A DNA stretch of 64,000 bases from UBA5972 sp964637875 (GCA_964637875.1 CAZWXK010000001.1:1-64000), one strand, 5' to 3'; positions 25,019 through 34,321 are shown, numbered from the stretch's first letter. Numbers and translations: made by a program. The notes: generated by a model from the letters alone, not told the origin.

Positions 25019-25101
25019 AAAGATTGTTGGAAGTTCCCGCGATTTTTGTGTAAAGTGATCGAAAAACAAGAGGCAGAACCAGGCAGTAAGGGGCAGTTGC
25101 C

Positions 25102-26232
25102 GTGGAAATCAGGATCAAATCGGGGGCCCGACTCGTGGCCCTGTTCGCGCTTGTACTCGTGGTGGCGTCGTGCGGCCTGCCCCGCAGCGGTCCGAACAAG
25201 CGCGAGATTTTCGAAAGCTCGGTTCAGCGCAAGGGAAATGCCTTTATCGTCACGGTCAATGATCGGGTGATCAAATATACCTCGGTTGCCCCGACACTGG
25301 AATTCGACAGGCGATTCACCTCGGCCGGCAAGATCAACTCGGACGTGATCCGCCCTGGCGATGTGCTGGGCGTGCAGGTCTGGGAGAACACCAATGAAAC
25401 CCTTCTGGGGGGCAAGGTATCAAATTCGACCAACCTGCAACAGATCCAGGTCGATGCGACCGGATCGATCTTCATTCCCTATGCCGGGCGGATCAAGGCC
25501 GCGGGCAACACGCCGGACCAGCTGCGCGAGATCATCACCCGCAAGCTGGATGCCCAGACCCCCGATCCGCAGGTGATCGTGCGCCGGTTGCCGGGACAGG
25601 GCTCGACCGTGTCGGTGATGGGTGGCGTGGGTGCGCAGGGCGTCTATCAGATCAGCGCATCGACGCGCTCTCTTTCGTCGATGCTGGCCAAGGCCGGCGG
25701 GGTCAGGATCGAGCCCGAGGTTGCGCAGATCAAGGTGACCCGCCATGGCCGTACCGGCACGATCTGGTTGCTCGACCTTTATTCCAATCCCAAGGCGGAT
25801 ATTGCGCTCAGGCCGGGCGACCGCATCTTTGTCCAGCAGGACCGGCGTTCGTTCACGGCCCTCGGCGCAACCGGGCAGCAGACGCGCATCCCCTTTACCA
25901 CGCAAAAGCTGACCGCGATCGAGGCCATCGCACAGGTTGGCGGCCTGAACAGCAACCTGGCCGATCCGACCGGTGTATTCATCTTCCGGGATGAGCCGGC
26001 CGAGATCGCCAATGCCGTTCTGGGGCGAAACGATCTGAAGGGGCCGCAGCGCTTTGCCTATGTTCTGGATCTGACCAGGCCGAACGGCATGTTCCTGGCA
26101 CGCGATTTCATCATCCGGGATGGTGACACGGTTTATGTGACCGAGGCGCCTTATGTTCAGTGGAACAAGACGCTGAGCGTGTTGAACAGCGGTATCGCCA
26201 CCTCGGCCAATGTCAAGAATGTAGGGAAGTAA
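25102..26232 (+). CDS. Polysaccharide export outer-membrane lipoprotein, Wza/KpsD family
   Basis: 376 residues. The signal peptide ends in VVASC (Cys24), so it is a lipoprotein. The Poly_export domain begins at INSDVIRPGDVLGVQVWEN (about 75-93), and SLBB-like repeats follow (VSVMGGVGAQGVYQI near 170; FTTQKLTAIEAIAQVGGL near 265). Such proteins form the outer-membrane channel for capsule or exopolysaccharide. It starts with GTG. kpsC begins 3 nt downstream. Inner-membrane partners (KpsM/T/E or Wzc) are not in the window. Confidence 0.9.
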   Translation: MEIRIKSGARLVALFALVLVVASCGLPRSGPNKREIFESSVQRKGNAFIVTVNDRVIKYTSVAPTLEFDRRFTSAGKINSDVIRPGDVLGVQVWENTNETLLGGKVSNSTNLQQIQVDATGSIFIPYAGRIKAAGNTPDQLREIITRKLDAQTPDPQVIVRRLPGQGSTVSVMGGVGAQGVYQISASTRSLSSMLAKAGGVRIEPEVAQIKVTRHGRTGTIWLLDLYSNPKADIALRPGDRIFVQQDRRSFTALGATGQQTRIPFTTQKLTAIEAIAQVGGLNSNLADPTGVFIFRDEPAEIANAVLGRNDLKGPQRFAYVLDLTRPNGMFLARDFIIRDGDTVYVTEAPYVQWNKTLSVLNSGIATSANVKNVGK

Positions 26233-26235
26233 CAT

Positions 26236-28311
26236 TTGGGCCGCGATCCCCGGCGCCAGGCTGACAGACCGATGGTCGTTCACGCCTACACGCTGGGCCT
26301 TTTGCGTCACAGGCGGATTCATCGGATTGCCGGGCTCGCGGGTTTCGACATGCGCCCGGGCCTTCCGGCGCGGGGCGGTCGGGTTGCGATCTGGGGGGCC
26401 GGACCGCGCAGCTGGCGTGGGCGCGCCATCGCCCGATGGCGAGACGCGAGTCTGATCCATGTCGAGGACGCCTTTTTGCGCTCGGTCCGAACCGGGCGCG
26501 CGGGCAGCGCCCCTCTGGGCCTCGTGATCGACCGCAAGGCTGTCTATTTCGACTGCTCGGCACCCAGCGAGCTGGAGGACATGCTGAATGGGGCCGATCT
26601 CTCGGATGCCGCCCTGCTGCGCCGTGCCGAGGCAGGGATCCGGCGGCTGAGGGATGCGCATATCTCGAAATACAACGCTTTTGACCCCGCGCTCGATCCG
26701 CCGCTTGACGACTATGTGCTGGTGGTTGACCAGACCCGCGACGATGCCTCGATCCGGCTGGGCGGCGCCAATGCGAACAGCTTTTATCGCATGCTGGCGG
26801 CTGCCCTGTCCGAGAACCCGGGAAAGCCGATCCTGGTCAAGACCCACCCCGAGGTCGCGGCCGGATACCGGGCCGGATATCTGCAAGGCGATGCGCTCGC
26901 AGATGCCGATGGTGCCCGCATCCATGTGACCGCTGCACCGTTGTCGCCATGGCGCCTGCTGGATGGTGCATGCCGGGTCTATTGCGTGACCTCTCTCATG
27001 GGTTTCGAGGCCATTATTGCCGGCCACCGCCCCCGCCTCTTTGGGCGCCCCTTCTATGGGGGGTGGGGCCTGTCCGATGACGAGCACCCCAACGAGCGGC
27101 GTGAACGCCGGCTTTCGCATACGCAGCTTTTTGCGGCCGCGATGTTGCTCTACCCGTACTGGTATGACCCGCATCGCGACAGGTTGTGCGATTTCGAGGA
27201 TGTCGTCGATATCCTCGAGGCGCGCGCGCGGGCCTGGCGCGAGGATCACCGCGGATATGATGCCTATGAAATACGCCTGTGGAAACGCCCCCATATGCGC
27301 CGCTTTCTGCACGATGCAGGGCGCAATCTGCGGTTTTGTGCCCCACCGCGTCCGGGCGCGCATCCGGACGCGCGTCCGGCACTGATCTGGGCCGGCAAGA
27401 CCTCGGCCGAAACCGAGCGCAATCTTGGTGCCCCGGCGCGGACCGTTGCAAGGGTCGAAGACGGATTCCTCAGATCGCGCGGCCTTGGCGCCGAACTGGT
27501 CCCGCCGCTTTCCCTGGTGCTTGACGATCTGGGCATCTATTTCGATCCGACACGCGAAAGCAGGCTGGAACGCCTGCTGAACGCTGCCGAGAGCCTGCCG
27601 AGTGATGCGCTCGGGCGGGCGCGCCGGCTCAGAAGGAAACTGGTGGCGGCTGGTATCAGCAAATACAATCTGTCCCGCCCCGCCCTGGTGCCGGATACCC
27701 GCCGAGATGGCGACGGTCGCCGCCGCATCCTGGTGCCGGCGCAGGTCGAGGACGACGCCTCGATCCGACTTGGGGCGGACAGGATCCGACGCAATATCGA
27801 TCTGCTGCGCGAGACCCGCGCGCGCAACCCGGATGCCGTGATCCTGTACAAGCCGCATCCCGACGTGCAGGCGGGTCTGCGTCCCGGTGCCGTTGAGCGC
27901 GATATATTGTCGGAACTGGCCGACGAGATCGTCGAAGACCCCGATCCGATTGCTGCAATCGGGTGGGCAGACGAGGTCTGGACGATCACCTCGACCCTGG
28001 GATTCGAGGCCCTTTTGCGCAAGCGTCAGGTCACCTGCCTGGGTGTTCCGTTCTATGCGGGCTGGGGTCTGACGCGCGATCTGGCGCCGCCCCCCGCCAG
28101 ACGCAAGGCGCGGCTTTCGCTGGATGCCCTGGTATGGGGGGCCCTCATAGCCTATCCGCGCTATTTCGATCCCGTCACATCGACGGCCTGCCCGGTCGAG
28201 GTTGCGGTCGCACGCCTTGCCGAGGGCGCTGGCCTTGCGCCTGGCCCCTTTTCGCGAGCGCTCTCGAAACTCCAGGGCCTGTTTGCGTCATGGGCACCCT
28301 TCTGGCGGTGA
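26236..28311 (+). CDS. kpsC: KpsC-like capsular polysaccharide Kdo transferase, two tandem GT modules
   Basis: 691 residues with a clear internal duplication. Each half holds the same motif series: DDASIRLG (about 171 and 507), KTHPEV / KPHPDVQAG, CVTSLMGFEA / TITSTLGFEA and GRPFYGGWGLS / GVPFYAGWGLT. KpsC carries two beta-Kdo transferase modules that extend the poly-Kdo linker of capsules. TTG 26236 chosen as start because GGGAAG lies 8 nt upstream, straddling the stop of the wza-like gene; ATG 26272 is the alternative with no ribosome-binding site. KpsC and KpsS together argue for an ABC-dependent (group 2-like) capsule. Confidence 0.9.
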   Translation: MGRDPRRQADRPMVVHAYTLGLLRHRRIHRIAGLAGFDMRPGLPARGGRVAIWGAGPRSWRGRAIARWRDASLIHVEDAFLRSVRTGRAGSAPLGLVIDRKAVYFDCSAPSELEDMLNGADLSDAALLRRAEAGIRRLRDAHISKYNAFDPALDPPLDDYVLVVDQTRDDASIRLGGANANSFYRMLAAALSENPGKPILVKTHPEVAAGYRAGYLQGDALADADGARIHVTAAPLSPWRLLDGACRVYCVTSLMGFEAIIAGHRPRLFGRPFYGGWGLSDDEHPNERRERRLSHTQLFAAAMLLYPYWYDPHRDRLCDFEDVVDILEARARAWREDHRGYDAYEIRLWKRPHMRRFLHDAGRNLRFCAPPRPGAHPDARPALIWAGKTSAETERNLGAPARTVARVEDGFLRSRGLGAELVPPLSLVLDDLGIYFDPTRESRLERLLNAAESLPSDALGRARRLRRKLVAAGISKYNLSRPALVPDTRRDGDGRRRILVPAQVEDDASIRLGADRIRRNIDLLRETRARNPDAVILYKPHPDVQAGLRPGAVERDILSELADEIVEDPDPIAAIGWADEVWTITSTLGFEALLRKRQVTCLGVPFYAGWGLTRDLAPPPARRKARLSLDALVWGALIAYPRYFDPVTSTACPVEVAVARLAEGAGLAPGPFSRALSKLQGLFASWAPFWR

Positions 28312-28373
28312 ACCCCGTGGTCGTCTTTTGCCGGGAAATATCCCGCGGGGCGCGCGGGGGGGGGGGACGTCAG

Positions 28374-28406
28374 CGGCGGGGGCAATGCCCCGCCGCCTGT
28401 TTTGTG
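28374..28406 (+). terminator. Terminator after kpsC
   Basis: Arms around 28374-28383 and 28391-28400 (GCGGCGGGG against CCCCGCCGC) with a short loop, followed by CTGTTTTG. It closes the capsule transcript 60-90 nt after the kpsC stop; the convergent sat gene ends at 28426. Confidence 0.7.
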
Positions 28407-28425
28407 CTTTGACAGGAAAGCCGGA

Positions 28426-30138
28426 TCAGGCGCGAATCAGCCCCAGGTTTTCCAGCTTCAGGATAACCTGATGTGCACAGTGATCGACACTGACATTTTC
28501 GGTGTCCAGCCGCAATTCGGGGTGCTCGGGCACTTCATAGGGGTCTGAAATGCCGGTAAATTCCTTGATCTTGCCTTCACGCGCCAGCCTGTACAGGCCC
28601 TTGCGGTCACGCCGCTCGCACTCTTCCAGAGAGGTTGCGACATGGATCTCGACAAAGGCGCCGAACTGCTCGATTTCCTCGCGTACCGCCCGCCGTGTCG
28701 CCGCATAGGGGGCAATCGGCGCACAGATCGCGATACCGCCATTCTTGGTGATCTCGCTGGCGACAAAGCCGATGCGGCGGATGTTCAGGTCGCGGTGTTC
28801 CTTGGAAAAACCCAGCTCGCTCGACAGGTTCTTGCGCACGACATCGCCATCCAGCAGGGTCACGGGGCGCCCCCCCATTTCCATCAACTTGACCATCAGC
28901 GCATTGGCGATGGTCGACTTGCCCGAACCGGAAAGGCCGGTAAAGAACACCGTAAAGCCCTGCTCGTTGCGGGGCGGAAACCGCCGGCGCAGCTGTGTGA
29001 CCACTTCGGGAAACGAGAACCAGTCCGGAATATCCAGCCCCTCGCGCAGGCGGCGCCGCAGTTCGGTACCCGAAATGTTCAGGATGGTGACATTGTCGCG
29101 ATCCGCGATTTCGTCCCAGGGCTCGTATTGCGCGCGTTCCTGCACATAGACCATGTGCTTGAACGGCACCATTTCCAGGCCGATTTCATCCTGATATTCA
29201 CGGAACAGTTCCTGCGCGTCATAGGGGCCATAGAAGTCCTCGCCCTGGCTGTTCTTGCCGGGGCCGGCGTGGTCGCGGCCGACAATGAAATGCGTGCAGC
29301 CATGATTGCGCCGGATGATGCCATGCCATACGGCCTCGCGCGGGCCGGCCATGCGCATGGCAAGGTTGAGCAGGCTCATCGTTGTCGTGGCGGCGGGGTA
29401 CTTGTCCAGCACCGCCTCGTAGCACCGCACGCGGGTAAAATGATCGACATCGCCCGGCTTGGTCAGCCCGACAACCGGATGGATCAACAGGTTGGCCTGC
29501 GCCTCGCGCGCGGCACGGAAGGTCAGTTCCTGATGCGCCCGGTGCAGCGGGTTGCGGGTCTGAAAGGCCACGACCTTGCGCCACCCCAGCTTGCGGAAAT
29601 AGGCGCGCAGTTCGTTAGGCGTGTCGCGACGTGCGCGGAAATCATAATGCACAGGCTGTTGCAACCCGGTGATCTGCCCACCCAGATAGACCGGCCCTGC
29701 GGTGTTGTGCAGATAGTTGACCGCCGGATGCGCCAGATCATTGGCGCCGAACACCTTTTCGGCCTCATGTGCCTTGTCCGGCACCCATTTGTCCGAAACC
29801 GACATGATGGCCAGGATCACACCTTCCGCGTCGCGCAGGGCAATATCCTGGCCGGGTTCGATGGTCTTGGCGAATGTCTCGGAAATATCCAGCGTGATCG
29901 GCATCGGCCACAGCGTCCCGTCGGCCAGACGCATGTTGTCAACCACGTTTTCATAATCTTCCTGCCCCAGAAACCCGTTGAGCGGATAGAACCCGCCATT
30001 CATCAGCAATTCCAGGTCACAGATCTGACGCGGAGTCAGATCCCAGGACGGCAGTGCACCTGCCTCATGCTTGAGCTTCTGCGCGCTGTCGTAAGAAACG
30101 TAAAGTTCCCGGATAGGGGCGGTGTTCGGGGACATCAT
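28426..30138 (-). CDS. Bifunctional sulfate adenylyltransferase / adenylylsulfate kinase
   Basis: 570 residues. The N-terminal 390 are a homo-oligomer-type ATP sulfurylase: QTRNPLHRAH (about 193-202) and GRDHAGPGKNS (about 287-297) bind ATP and sulfate. The C-terminal 175 are an APS kinase with P-loop GLSGSGKST (about 398-406), DGDVVRKNLSSELGFS and the phosphoserine-loop region. It turns sulfate into PAPS in one polypeptide, for assimilation or sulfation. The start is ATGATG at 30133-30138. Convergent with the capsule genes; no cysDN, cysH or sulfotransferase gene is adjacent. Confidence 0.95.
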   Translation of the reverse strand: MMSPNTAPIRELYVSYDSAQKLKHEAGALPSWDLTPRQICDLELLMNGGFYPLNGFLGQEDYENVVDNMRLADGTLWPMPITLDISETFAKTIEPGQDIALRDAEGVILAIMSVSDKWVPDKAHEAEKVFGANDLAHPAVNYLHNTAGPVYLGGQITGLQQPVHYDFRARRDTPNELRAYFRKLGWRKVVAFQTRNPLHRAHQELTFRAAREAQANLLIHPVVGLTKPGDVDHFTRVRCYEAVLDKYPAATTTMSLLNLAMRMAGPREAVWHGIIRRNHGCTHFIVGRDHAGPGKNSQGEDFYGPYDAQELFREYQDEIGLEMVPFKHMVYVQERAQYEPWDEIADRDNVTILNISGTELRRRLREGLDIPDWFSFPEVVTQLRRRFPPRNEQGFTVFFTGLSGSGKSTIANALMVKLMEMGGRPVTLLDGDVVRKNLSSELGFSKEHRDLNIRRIGFVASEITKNGGIAICAPIAPYAATRRAVREEIEQFGAFVEIHVATSLEECERRDRKGLYRLAREGKIKEFTGISDPYEVPEHPELRLDTENVSVDHCAHQVILKLENLGLIRA

Positions 30139-30261
30139 CTATCGATACCTTGCTTTTTCTGGCGACCAAACAATACGCGCCCCCTATACCATCCGCGCGG
30201 TGCAGTGCAATGCGCGGGTGGGGTTGGGGGGCGCAAATTTTCCCGATCGGGCGAAATCGAG

Positions 30262-31206
30262 TCAGTTTTCCTGTTTGGCCAGCCAGCGTTCGGCATCCAA
30301 TGCTGCCATGCAACCCATCCCGGCCGAGGTGACGGCCTGCCGATAGATCGGATCGGTCAGATCGCCCGCGGCAAAGACACCGGGGATCGAGGTATGGGTC
30401 GTCCCCGGTTCGACCTTCACATAGCCGCCCATATGGGTTTCCAGCTGATCGCTCACCAGTTCGCTGGCCGGCGCATGTCCGATGGCGATGAATACGCCCT
30501 TGGCGGGGATTTCGGTGATTTCTCCGGTCTTGACATGCTTCGCACGCACCCCGGTCACGCCAAGCGGCTCGTCGGTGCCGACGATCTCGTCAACCACATG
30601 GTTCCACAATGGCGTGATCTTGGGGTTTTTCAGCAACCGTTCCTGCAGGATCTTTTCGCCCCGCAAGCTGTCGCGACGATGGATCAGTGTTACCTTGGAG
30701 GCAAAATTGGTCAGGAAAAGCGCCTCCTCGATGGCTGTGTTTCCCCCGCCGACAACGACGATCTCCTCGCCCCGATAGAAAAAGCCGTCGCAGGTTGCGC
30801 AGGCGGATACGCCAAATCCCTTGAACTTGTCCTCGCTGGGAAGGCCCAGCCATCTTGCCCGCGCGCCTGTCGCAAGGATCACGGCATCGGCGGTATAGGT
30901 GGCGCCGCTGTCGCCGGTGGCAACGAAAGGCCGCCGTCCCAGATCCAGTGCGCGGATGTGGTCGGTCACGATATCGGTGCCCATGGCGCGGGCGTGGGCT
31001 TCCATCCGGCTCATCAGGTCGGGGCCCTGTACCTCGGTAAAGCCGGGGTAATTCTCGACCTCGGTGGTGGTGGTCAACTGGCCACCCGGTTCCATTCCCT
31101 GCACGAGGGTGGGTTTCAGCATCGCGCGCGCGCCATAAATCCCCGCGGTATAGCCGGCAGGGCCGGATCCGATGATGAGCAGACGGGTGTGTCGGGTGTC
31201 GGTCAT
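30262..31206 (-). CDS. trxB: Thioredoxin-disulfide reductase
   Basis: 314 residues. FAD-binding GSGPAGYTAGIYGAR (about 13-27), redox pair Cys136-Ala-Thr-Cys139, NADPH-binding GGGNTAIEEALFLT (about 152-165) and FAAGDLTDPIYRQ near the C-terminus. Transfers electrons from NADPH to thioredoxin in the cytosol. Start at 31206 is where family homology begins; the frame upstream lacks it. Divergent from the Lrp-type gene, sharing a 202-nt control region. Confidence 0.95.
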   Translation of the reverse strand: MTDTRHTRLLIIGSGPAGYTAGIYGARAMLKPTLVQGMEPGGQLTTTTEVENYPGFTEVQGPDLMSRMEAHARAMGTDIVTDHIRALDLGRRPFVATGDSGATYTADAVILATGARARWLGLPSEDKFKGFGVSACATCDGFFYRGEEIVVVGGGNTAIEEALFLTNFASKVTLIHRRDSLRGEKILQERLLKNPKITPLWNHVVDEIVGTDEPLGVTGVRAKHVKTGEITEIPAKGVFIAIGHAPASELVSDQLETHMGGYVKVEPGTTHTSIPGVFAAGDLTDPIYRQAVTSAGMGCMAALDAERWLAKQEN

Positions 31207-31374
31207 TGGTTTCTTCCGATCTGTTGAATTGAACTGCACCCCATATAGGGCGCCCCGGTACGGGGGAAAAGACATGCCGGGGATGGCTGTGACAAGATTC
31301 CCTACCCCGCCGGGGTGGAGAAGAATTATTGCCGAAACGCGAAATATTATTGCGCCCAGGAAAGGTTGGGAGTA

Positions 31375-31388
31375 ATTTGCGCGCAAAT
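31375..31388. promoter_or_regulatory. Palindrome in the trxB-lrp divergent region
   Basis: ATTTGCGCGCAAAT is a perfect 14-bp palindrome centred 27 nt before the Lrp ATG, in a locally AT-rich stretch. Lrp/AsnC proteins often bind such sites to control themselves and a divergent neighbour. The binding factor is inferred. Confidence 0.5.
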
Positions 31389-31408
31389 CACTGACCGGAG
31401 AGCGGCCC

Positions 31409-31909
31409 ATGCCAACCAGCAAACTCGATCCGATCGACCGCAAGATTCTGCGCGAGTTGCAGGATGACGGCCGTATGACCAATGTCGAACTCGCCCGCCG
31501 GGTCGGCATCTCGGCTCCGCCCTGTCTGCGTCGTGTGCGCACGCTCGAGGAAAACGGACTGATCCGCGGTTATCATGCCGATGTCAACGCCCGCGCTCTG
31601 GGGTTCGAGGTGCAGGTCTTTGCAATGGTCGGCCTCCATTCCCAGGCCGAGGCCGATCTCTGCGCCTTCGAGGATCTGTGTCGTGGCTGGCCGCTCGTAC
31701 GCGAGTGCCACATGCTGAACGGTGAGATCGACTTCATCCTGAAATGCGTGGCGCCTGACCTGTCCACATTCCAGACATTCCTGACCGAAAGCCTGACCTC
31801 GGCCCCCAATGTCGCCAGCGTCAAGACATCGCTGGTCATCCGTTGCGCCAAGGACGAGCCGGGTGTGCCCTTTGACGTGCTTGAAAACCGCGCAACCGAC
31901 CAGGGCTGA
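31409..31909 (+). CDS. Lrp/AsnC-family transcriptional regulator
   Basis: 166 residues. N-terminal winged helix-turn-helix (TNVELARRVGISAPPCLRRVRTLEENGLI, roughly 24-52) and a C-terminal RAM/ligand domain (about 70-150). Lrp-type proteins form octamers and sense amino acids. GGAG precedes ATG 31409. Placement opposite trxB, with a palindrome near its own start, suggests control of trxB and autoregulation. Confidence 0.9.
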   Translation: MPTSKLDPIDRKILRELQDDGRMTNVELARRVGISAPPCLRRVRTLEENGLIRGYHADVNARALGFEVQVFAMVGLHSQAEADLCAFEDLCRGWPLVRECHMLNGEIDFILKCVAPDLSTFQTFLTESLTSAPNVASVKTSLVIRCAKDEPGVPFDVLENRATDQG

Positions 31910-31923
31910 CCGCGCGCGCCCGT

Positions 31924-31970
31924 TTCTTCTTTGTCCAAATACGCCGGGGGTGCGGGGGCGGGCCCCCGCG
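31924..31970. repeat. Dispersed Rhodobacterales-type repeat, copy 1
   Basis: A TTCTTCTTTGTCCAAATACG block runs into CCGGGGG, then a GC hairpin (GCGGGGGC against GCCCCCGC, about 31952-31969). A near-identical block is at 54951-55011. It lies between the convergent ends of the Lrp gene and mcl1, where the hairpin may terminate transcription. Confidence 0.75.
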
Positions 31971-31981
31971 TGCACAGGCCT

Positions 31982-32941
31982 TCAGCCCGCGCCGATCATC
32001 TCGGCCTGCTTCACGATCACCTCGGCCTGCTTGATGCTGGCAATGTCCACAAGCCGTCCCTTGTAGACGGTCGCACCCTCGCCATTGGCCTTGGCCTGTT
32101 CCATGGCGGCAAGGATTTCGCGTGCCTCGCGCACCTGGTCCTCGGAAGGCGTGAAAACCCGATTGGCCAGCGCGATCTGTTTCGGGTGGATCGCCCATTT
32201 CCCCACCATCCCCAGCGTGGCCGAGCGCCGCGCCTGCGCGATATAGCCCTCGTCGTCGGAGAAATCGCCAAACGGCCCGTCCACGGGCAGGATGCCATGG
32301 GTGCGGCAGGCGGCAACAATCGCCGTCTGCACCCAGTGCCACGGATCCGACCAGTATTTCTGCCCCTCATGCAGCATGTAATAGTTTTCCTGCGTGCCCC
32401 CGATGCCGGTGGTCTGCATCCCCATGCTGGCGGCAAAGTCGGCGGCGCCCAGGCTCATGGCCTGCAGGCGGGGGCTGGAGGCGGCGATTTCCTCGACATG
32501 GGCGATGCCGGCGGCGCTTTCGATGATGACTTCCAGGCTGATCCGCTTGCCTCGCCCCCTGGCCGCCTCGATCGCGGTGACCAGCGCGTCAACCGCATAG
32601 ACATCGGCCGCGCAGCCCACCTTGGGGACCATGATCTGGTCAAGCCGCTCTCCGGCCTGTTCCAGCAGATCGACCACATCGCGGTACCACCAGGGCGTAT
32701 CCAGCCCGTTGATGCGCACGCTGACATGCTTGTTTCCCCAATCCACATCGTTGATCGCCTCGATGATGTTCTTGCGCGCGGCGTCCTTGTCATCGGGCGC
32801 GACGCTGTCCTCGAGGTCCAGATTGATGACGTCTGCGGCACTGGCTGCCATCTTTTCGAACAGCGCCGGGCGCGAGCCGGGGCCGAACAACTGGCAGCGG
32901 TTCGGGCGGGCAGGGGGCTGTGGCTGGATGCGAAAGCTCAT
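31982..32941 (-). CDS. mcl1: L-malyl-CoA/beta-methylmalyl-CoA lyase
   Basis: 319 residues, HpcH/HpaI-CitE superfamily TIM barrel. Seen: NRCQLFGPGSRPALFEKMAA (start), NLDLEDSVAPDDK (metal and CoA site, about 40-52), VIIESAAGIAHVEEIAA (about 138-154), LGAADFAASMGMQTTG and GKWAIHPKQIALAN. The whole sequence reads like Mcl1 of Rhodobacter. It cleaves malyl-CoA and beta-methylmalyl-CoA in the ethylmalonyl-CoA pathway for acetate assimilation. Ends 36 nt before the repeat-bearing convergent region. Confidence 0.94.
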   Translation of the reverse strand: MSFRIQPQPPARPNRCQLFGPGSRPALFEKMAASAADVINLDLEDSVAPDDKDAARKNIIEAINDVDWGNKHVSVRINGLDTPWWYRDVVDLLEQAGERLDQIMVPKVGCAADVYAVDALVTAIEAARGRGKRISLEVIIESAAGIAHVEEIAASSPRLQAMSLGAADFAASMGMQTTGIGGTQENYYMLHEGQKYWSDPWHWVQTAIVAACRTHGILPVDGPFGDFSDDEGYIAQARRSATLGMVGKWAIHPKQIALANRVFTPSEDQVREAREILAAMEQAKANGEGATVYKGRLVDIASIKQAEVIVKQAEMIGAG

Positions 32942-33032
32942 GGTCGGATTCCTTGCGCAAGCATGTTACGATTTCATGGGGTCATTTGGTATGATGTTGC
33001 GGAGACACATGCAAGTGCTGCAGTGCAGAAAA

Positions 33033-33914
33033 TCATTTCCCCTGGATGCGCGCATCCCGGCGCGAGATCTGGACCGCAAGAATTCCGACGGCAATGACCG
33101 CGACGCCAAGGAAATCGCGCAACGTCATCTGTTCGCCCAGTATGGCCGCAGCAATTGCGACACCAAAGAACGGGTTGAGGAAATGATAGGTCGCCGCGCG
33201 CGTGTGTCCGATGCGGCGCACGAGGCGAAACCAGACCCAGGTTGCCAGCATTCCCGGCACGATTGTCGTATAGGCAAATGCCAGACCCAGTCTGATCGAC
33301 CACCTCACGCTGAAATCATCGAGAACCAGGGCGGCTGGCGCCAGGGCCGCACTGGCCACCAGCATCTGCAGGCCGACAATCATCAGGATGTTTCCGCCAC
33401 TGGTCGCGCCGCGTACGGCAAGGGTGGCAACCGACAGGGCCAGGACTCCGAAACCTGCCAGCACCAGGCCCAGAGGATCGGCTCCGCCGCCGATCCTCGT
33501 TCCCATGATCAGGGCGACCCCGGCAAGGCCGGCCAGCAGTCCAAGCATGCCAAGCACGCCAACCCTTTCGTTCAGAAAGACCCGGCTGAGCAGGGCCACC
33601 AGCAGGGGCATGGCGCTGGCGATGATCGCTGCCAGCCCCGCGCCGATGGTTTGCATCGCGATGAACAGCAGGCCAAGGTAGAGCGTGTTCTGGCAGATGC
33701 CGTAAATGATGGTATTGCGCCACTGGGTGCGGGTCATGCGCAGCTGCTGACCGTTCCAGGCCGCCAGCCCGACGGCAATGATGCCCGAGATCAGGAATCG
33801 CAGTGACAGCGCGGCCAGCGGGGGGGCATCCTGTACGATGACACGCGCCGAGGTGAACGCACTGCTCCACATCAGCACAAAGGCCAGCCCCATCAGGATC
33901 GATCGAAAATCCAT
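33033..33914 (-). CDS. DMT-superfamily transporter, EamA type
   Basis: 293 residues, about ten membrane segments arranged as two EamA halves. Typical start LMGLAFVLMWSSAFTSARV; second-half PGMLATWVWFRLVRRIGHTRAATYHFLNPFFGV. Exports small metabolites such as amino acids; substrate not predictable. Start chosen at 33914, which has AGGGGGCG upstream. A longer frame (33950) would run into the HU terminator. Confidence 0.88.
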   Translation of the reverse strand: MDFRSILMGLAFVLMWSSAFTSARVIVQDAPPLAALSLRFLISGIIAVGLAAWNGQQLRMTRTQWRNTIIYGICQNTLYLGLLFIAMQTIGAGLAAIIASAMPLLVALLSRVFLNERVGVLGMLGLLAGLAGVALIMGTRIGGGADPLGLVLAGFGVLALSVATLAVRGATSGGNILMIVGLQMLVASAALAPAALVLDDFSVRWSIRLGLAFAYTTIVPGMLATWVWFRLVRRIGHTRAATYHFLNPFFGVAIAAAILGEQMTLRDFLGVAVIAVGILAVQISRRDARIQGK

Positions 33915-33947
33915 TTTCGCCCCCTGGCCCCGGATCGACATCAAGGA

Positions 33948-33976
33948 CAAAAGGCCGCCGTGTGATCGGCGGCCTT
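33948..33976 (-). terminator. Terminator of the HU gene
   Basis: Perfect 10-bp arms AAGGCCGCCG (33951-33960) and CGGCGGCCTT (33967-33976) with a 6-nt loop; TTTT on the minus strand side. It lies between the HU stop (34031) and the transporter start. Confidence 0.85.
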
Positions 33977-34030
33977 GCGCATTTCATCCCGCGCGGACGT
34001 GGTGTCCGGTGTCGGGATGGGCCAACAGGC

Positions 34031-34321
34031 TCAGTCGTTGATCACGTCCTTCAGCGCCTTGGCGATGACGACCTTGACCACCCGGTCGGCGGGTTTCTTG
34101 AACTGTTCGCCGGTGGCCGGGTTGCGGACCATGCGCTCGGGGCGGTCGCGGCACATGAACTTGCCAAGGCCCGGCAGAACGACAGCGCCGCCACCTGCGA
34201 CCTCTTTCGACACGATCTCGGTCAACGCCTCGAGACAACGCTTGGCGGATGCCTTGTCGCTGCCGGTTGCCTCGGCCAGGGCGGCGATGAGCTGGGTCTT
34301 GGTCATGGGTTTTGTCGTCAT
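34031..34321 (-). CDS. hupB: HU-family DNA-binding protein
   Basis: 96 residues. Nucleoid protein that bends DNA as a dimer. MTKTQLIAALAEATG start, the VVLPGLGKFMCRDRPER beta-arm (about 47-63), which replaces the usual GFGxFxV form, RNPATGEQF and the C-terminal VVKVVIAKALKDVIND. The two direct repeats upstream (separate entry) may mark control. Confidence 0.93.
   Translation of the reverse strand: MTTKPMTKTQLIAALAEATGSDKASAKRCLEALTEIVSKEVAGGGAVVLPGLGKFMCRDRPERMVRNPATGEQFKKPADRVVKVVIAKALKDVIND

Noticed and set aside
25420..27858. 812-codon minus-strand frame over the capsule genes
   Set aside because: Antisense shadow of the wza-like and kpsC genes, both of which have domain motifs in their own frames.
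28642..31227. 861-codon plus-strand frame over the sat-cysC and trxB genes
   Set aside because: Antisense to two well-supported genes, and spans the intergenic region between them; composition is low-complexity and not protein-like.
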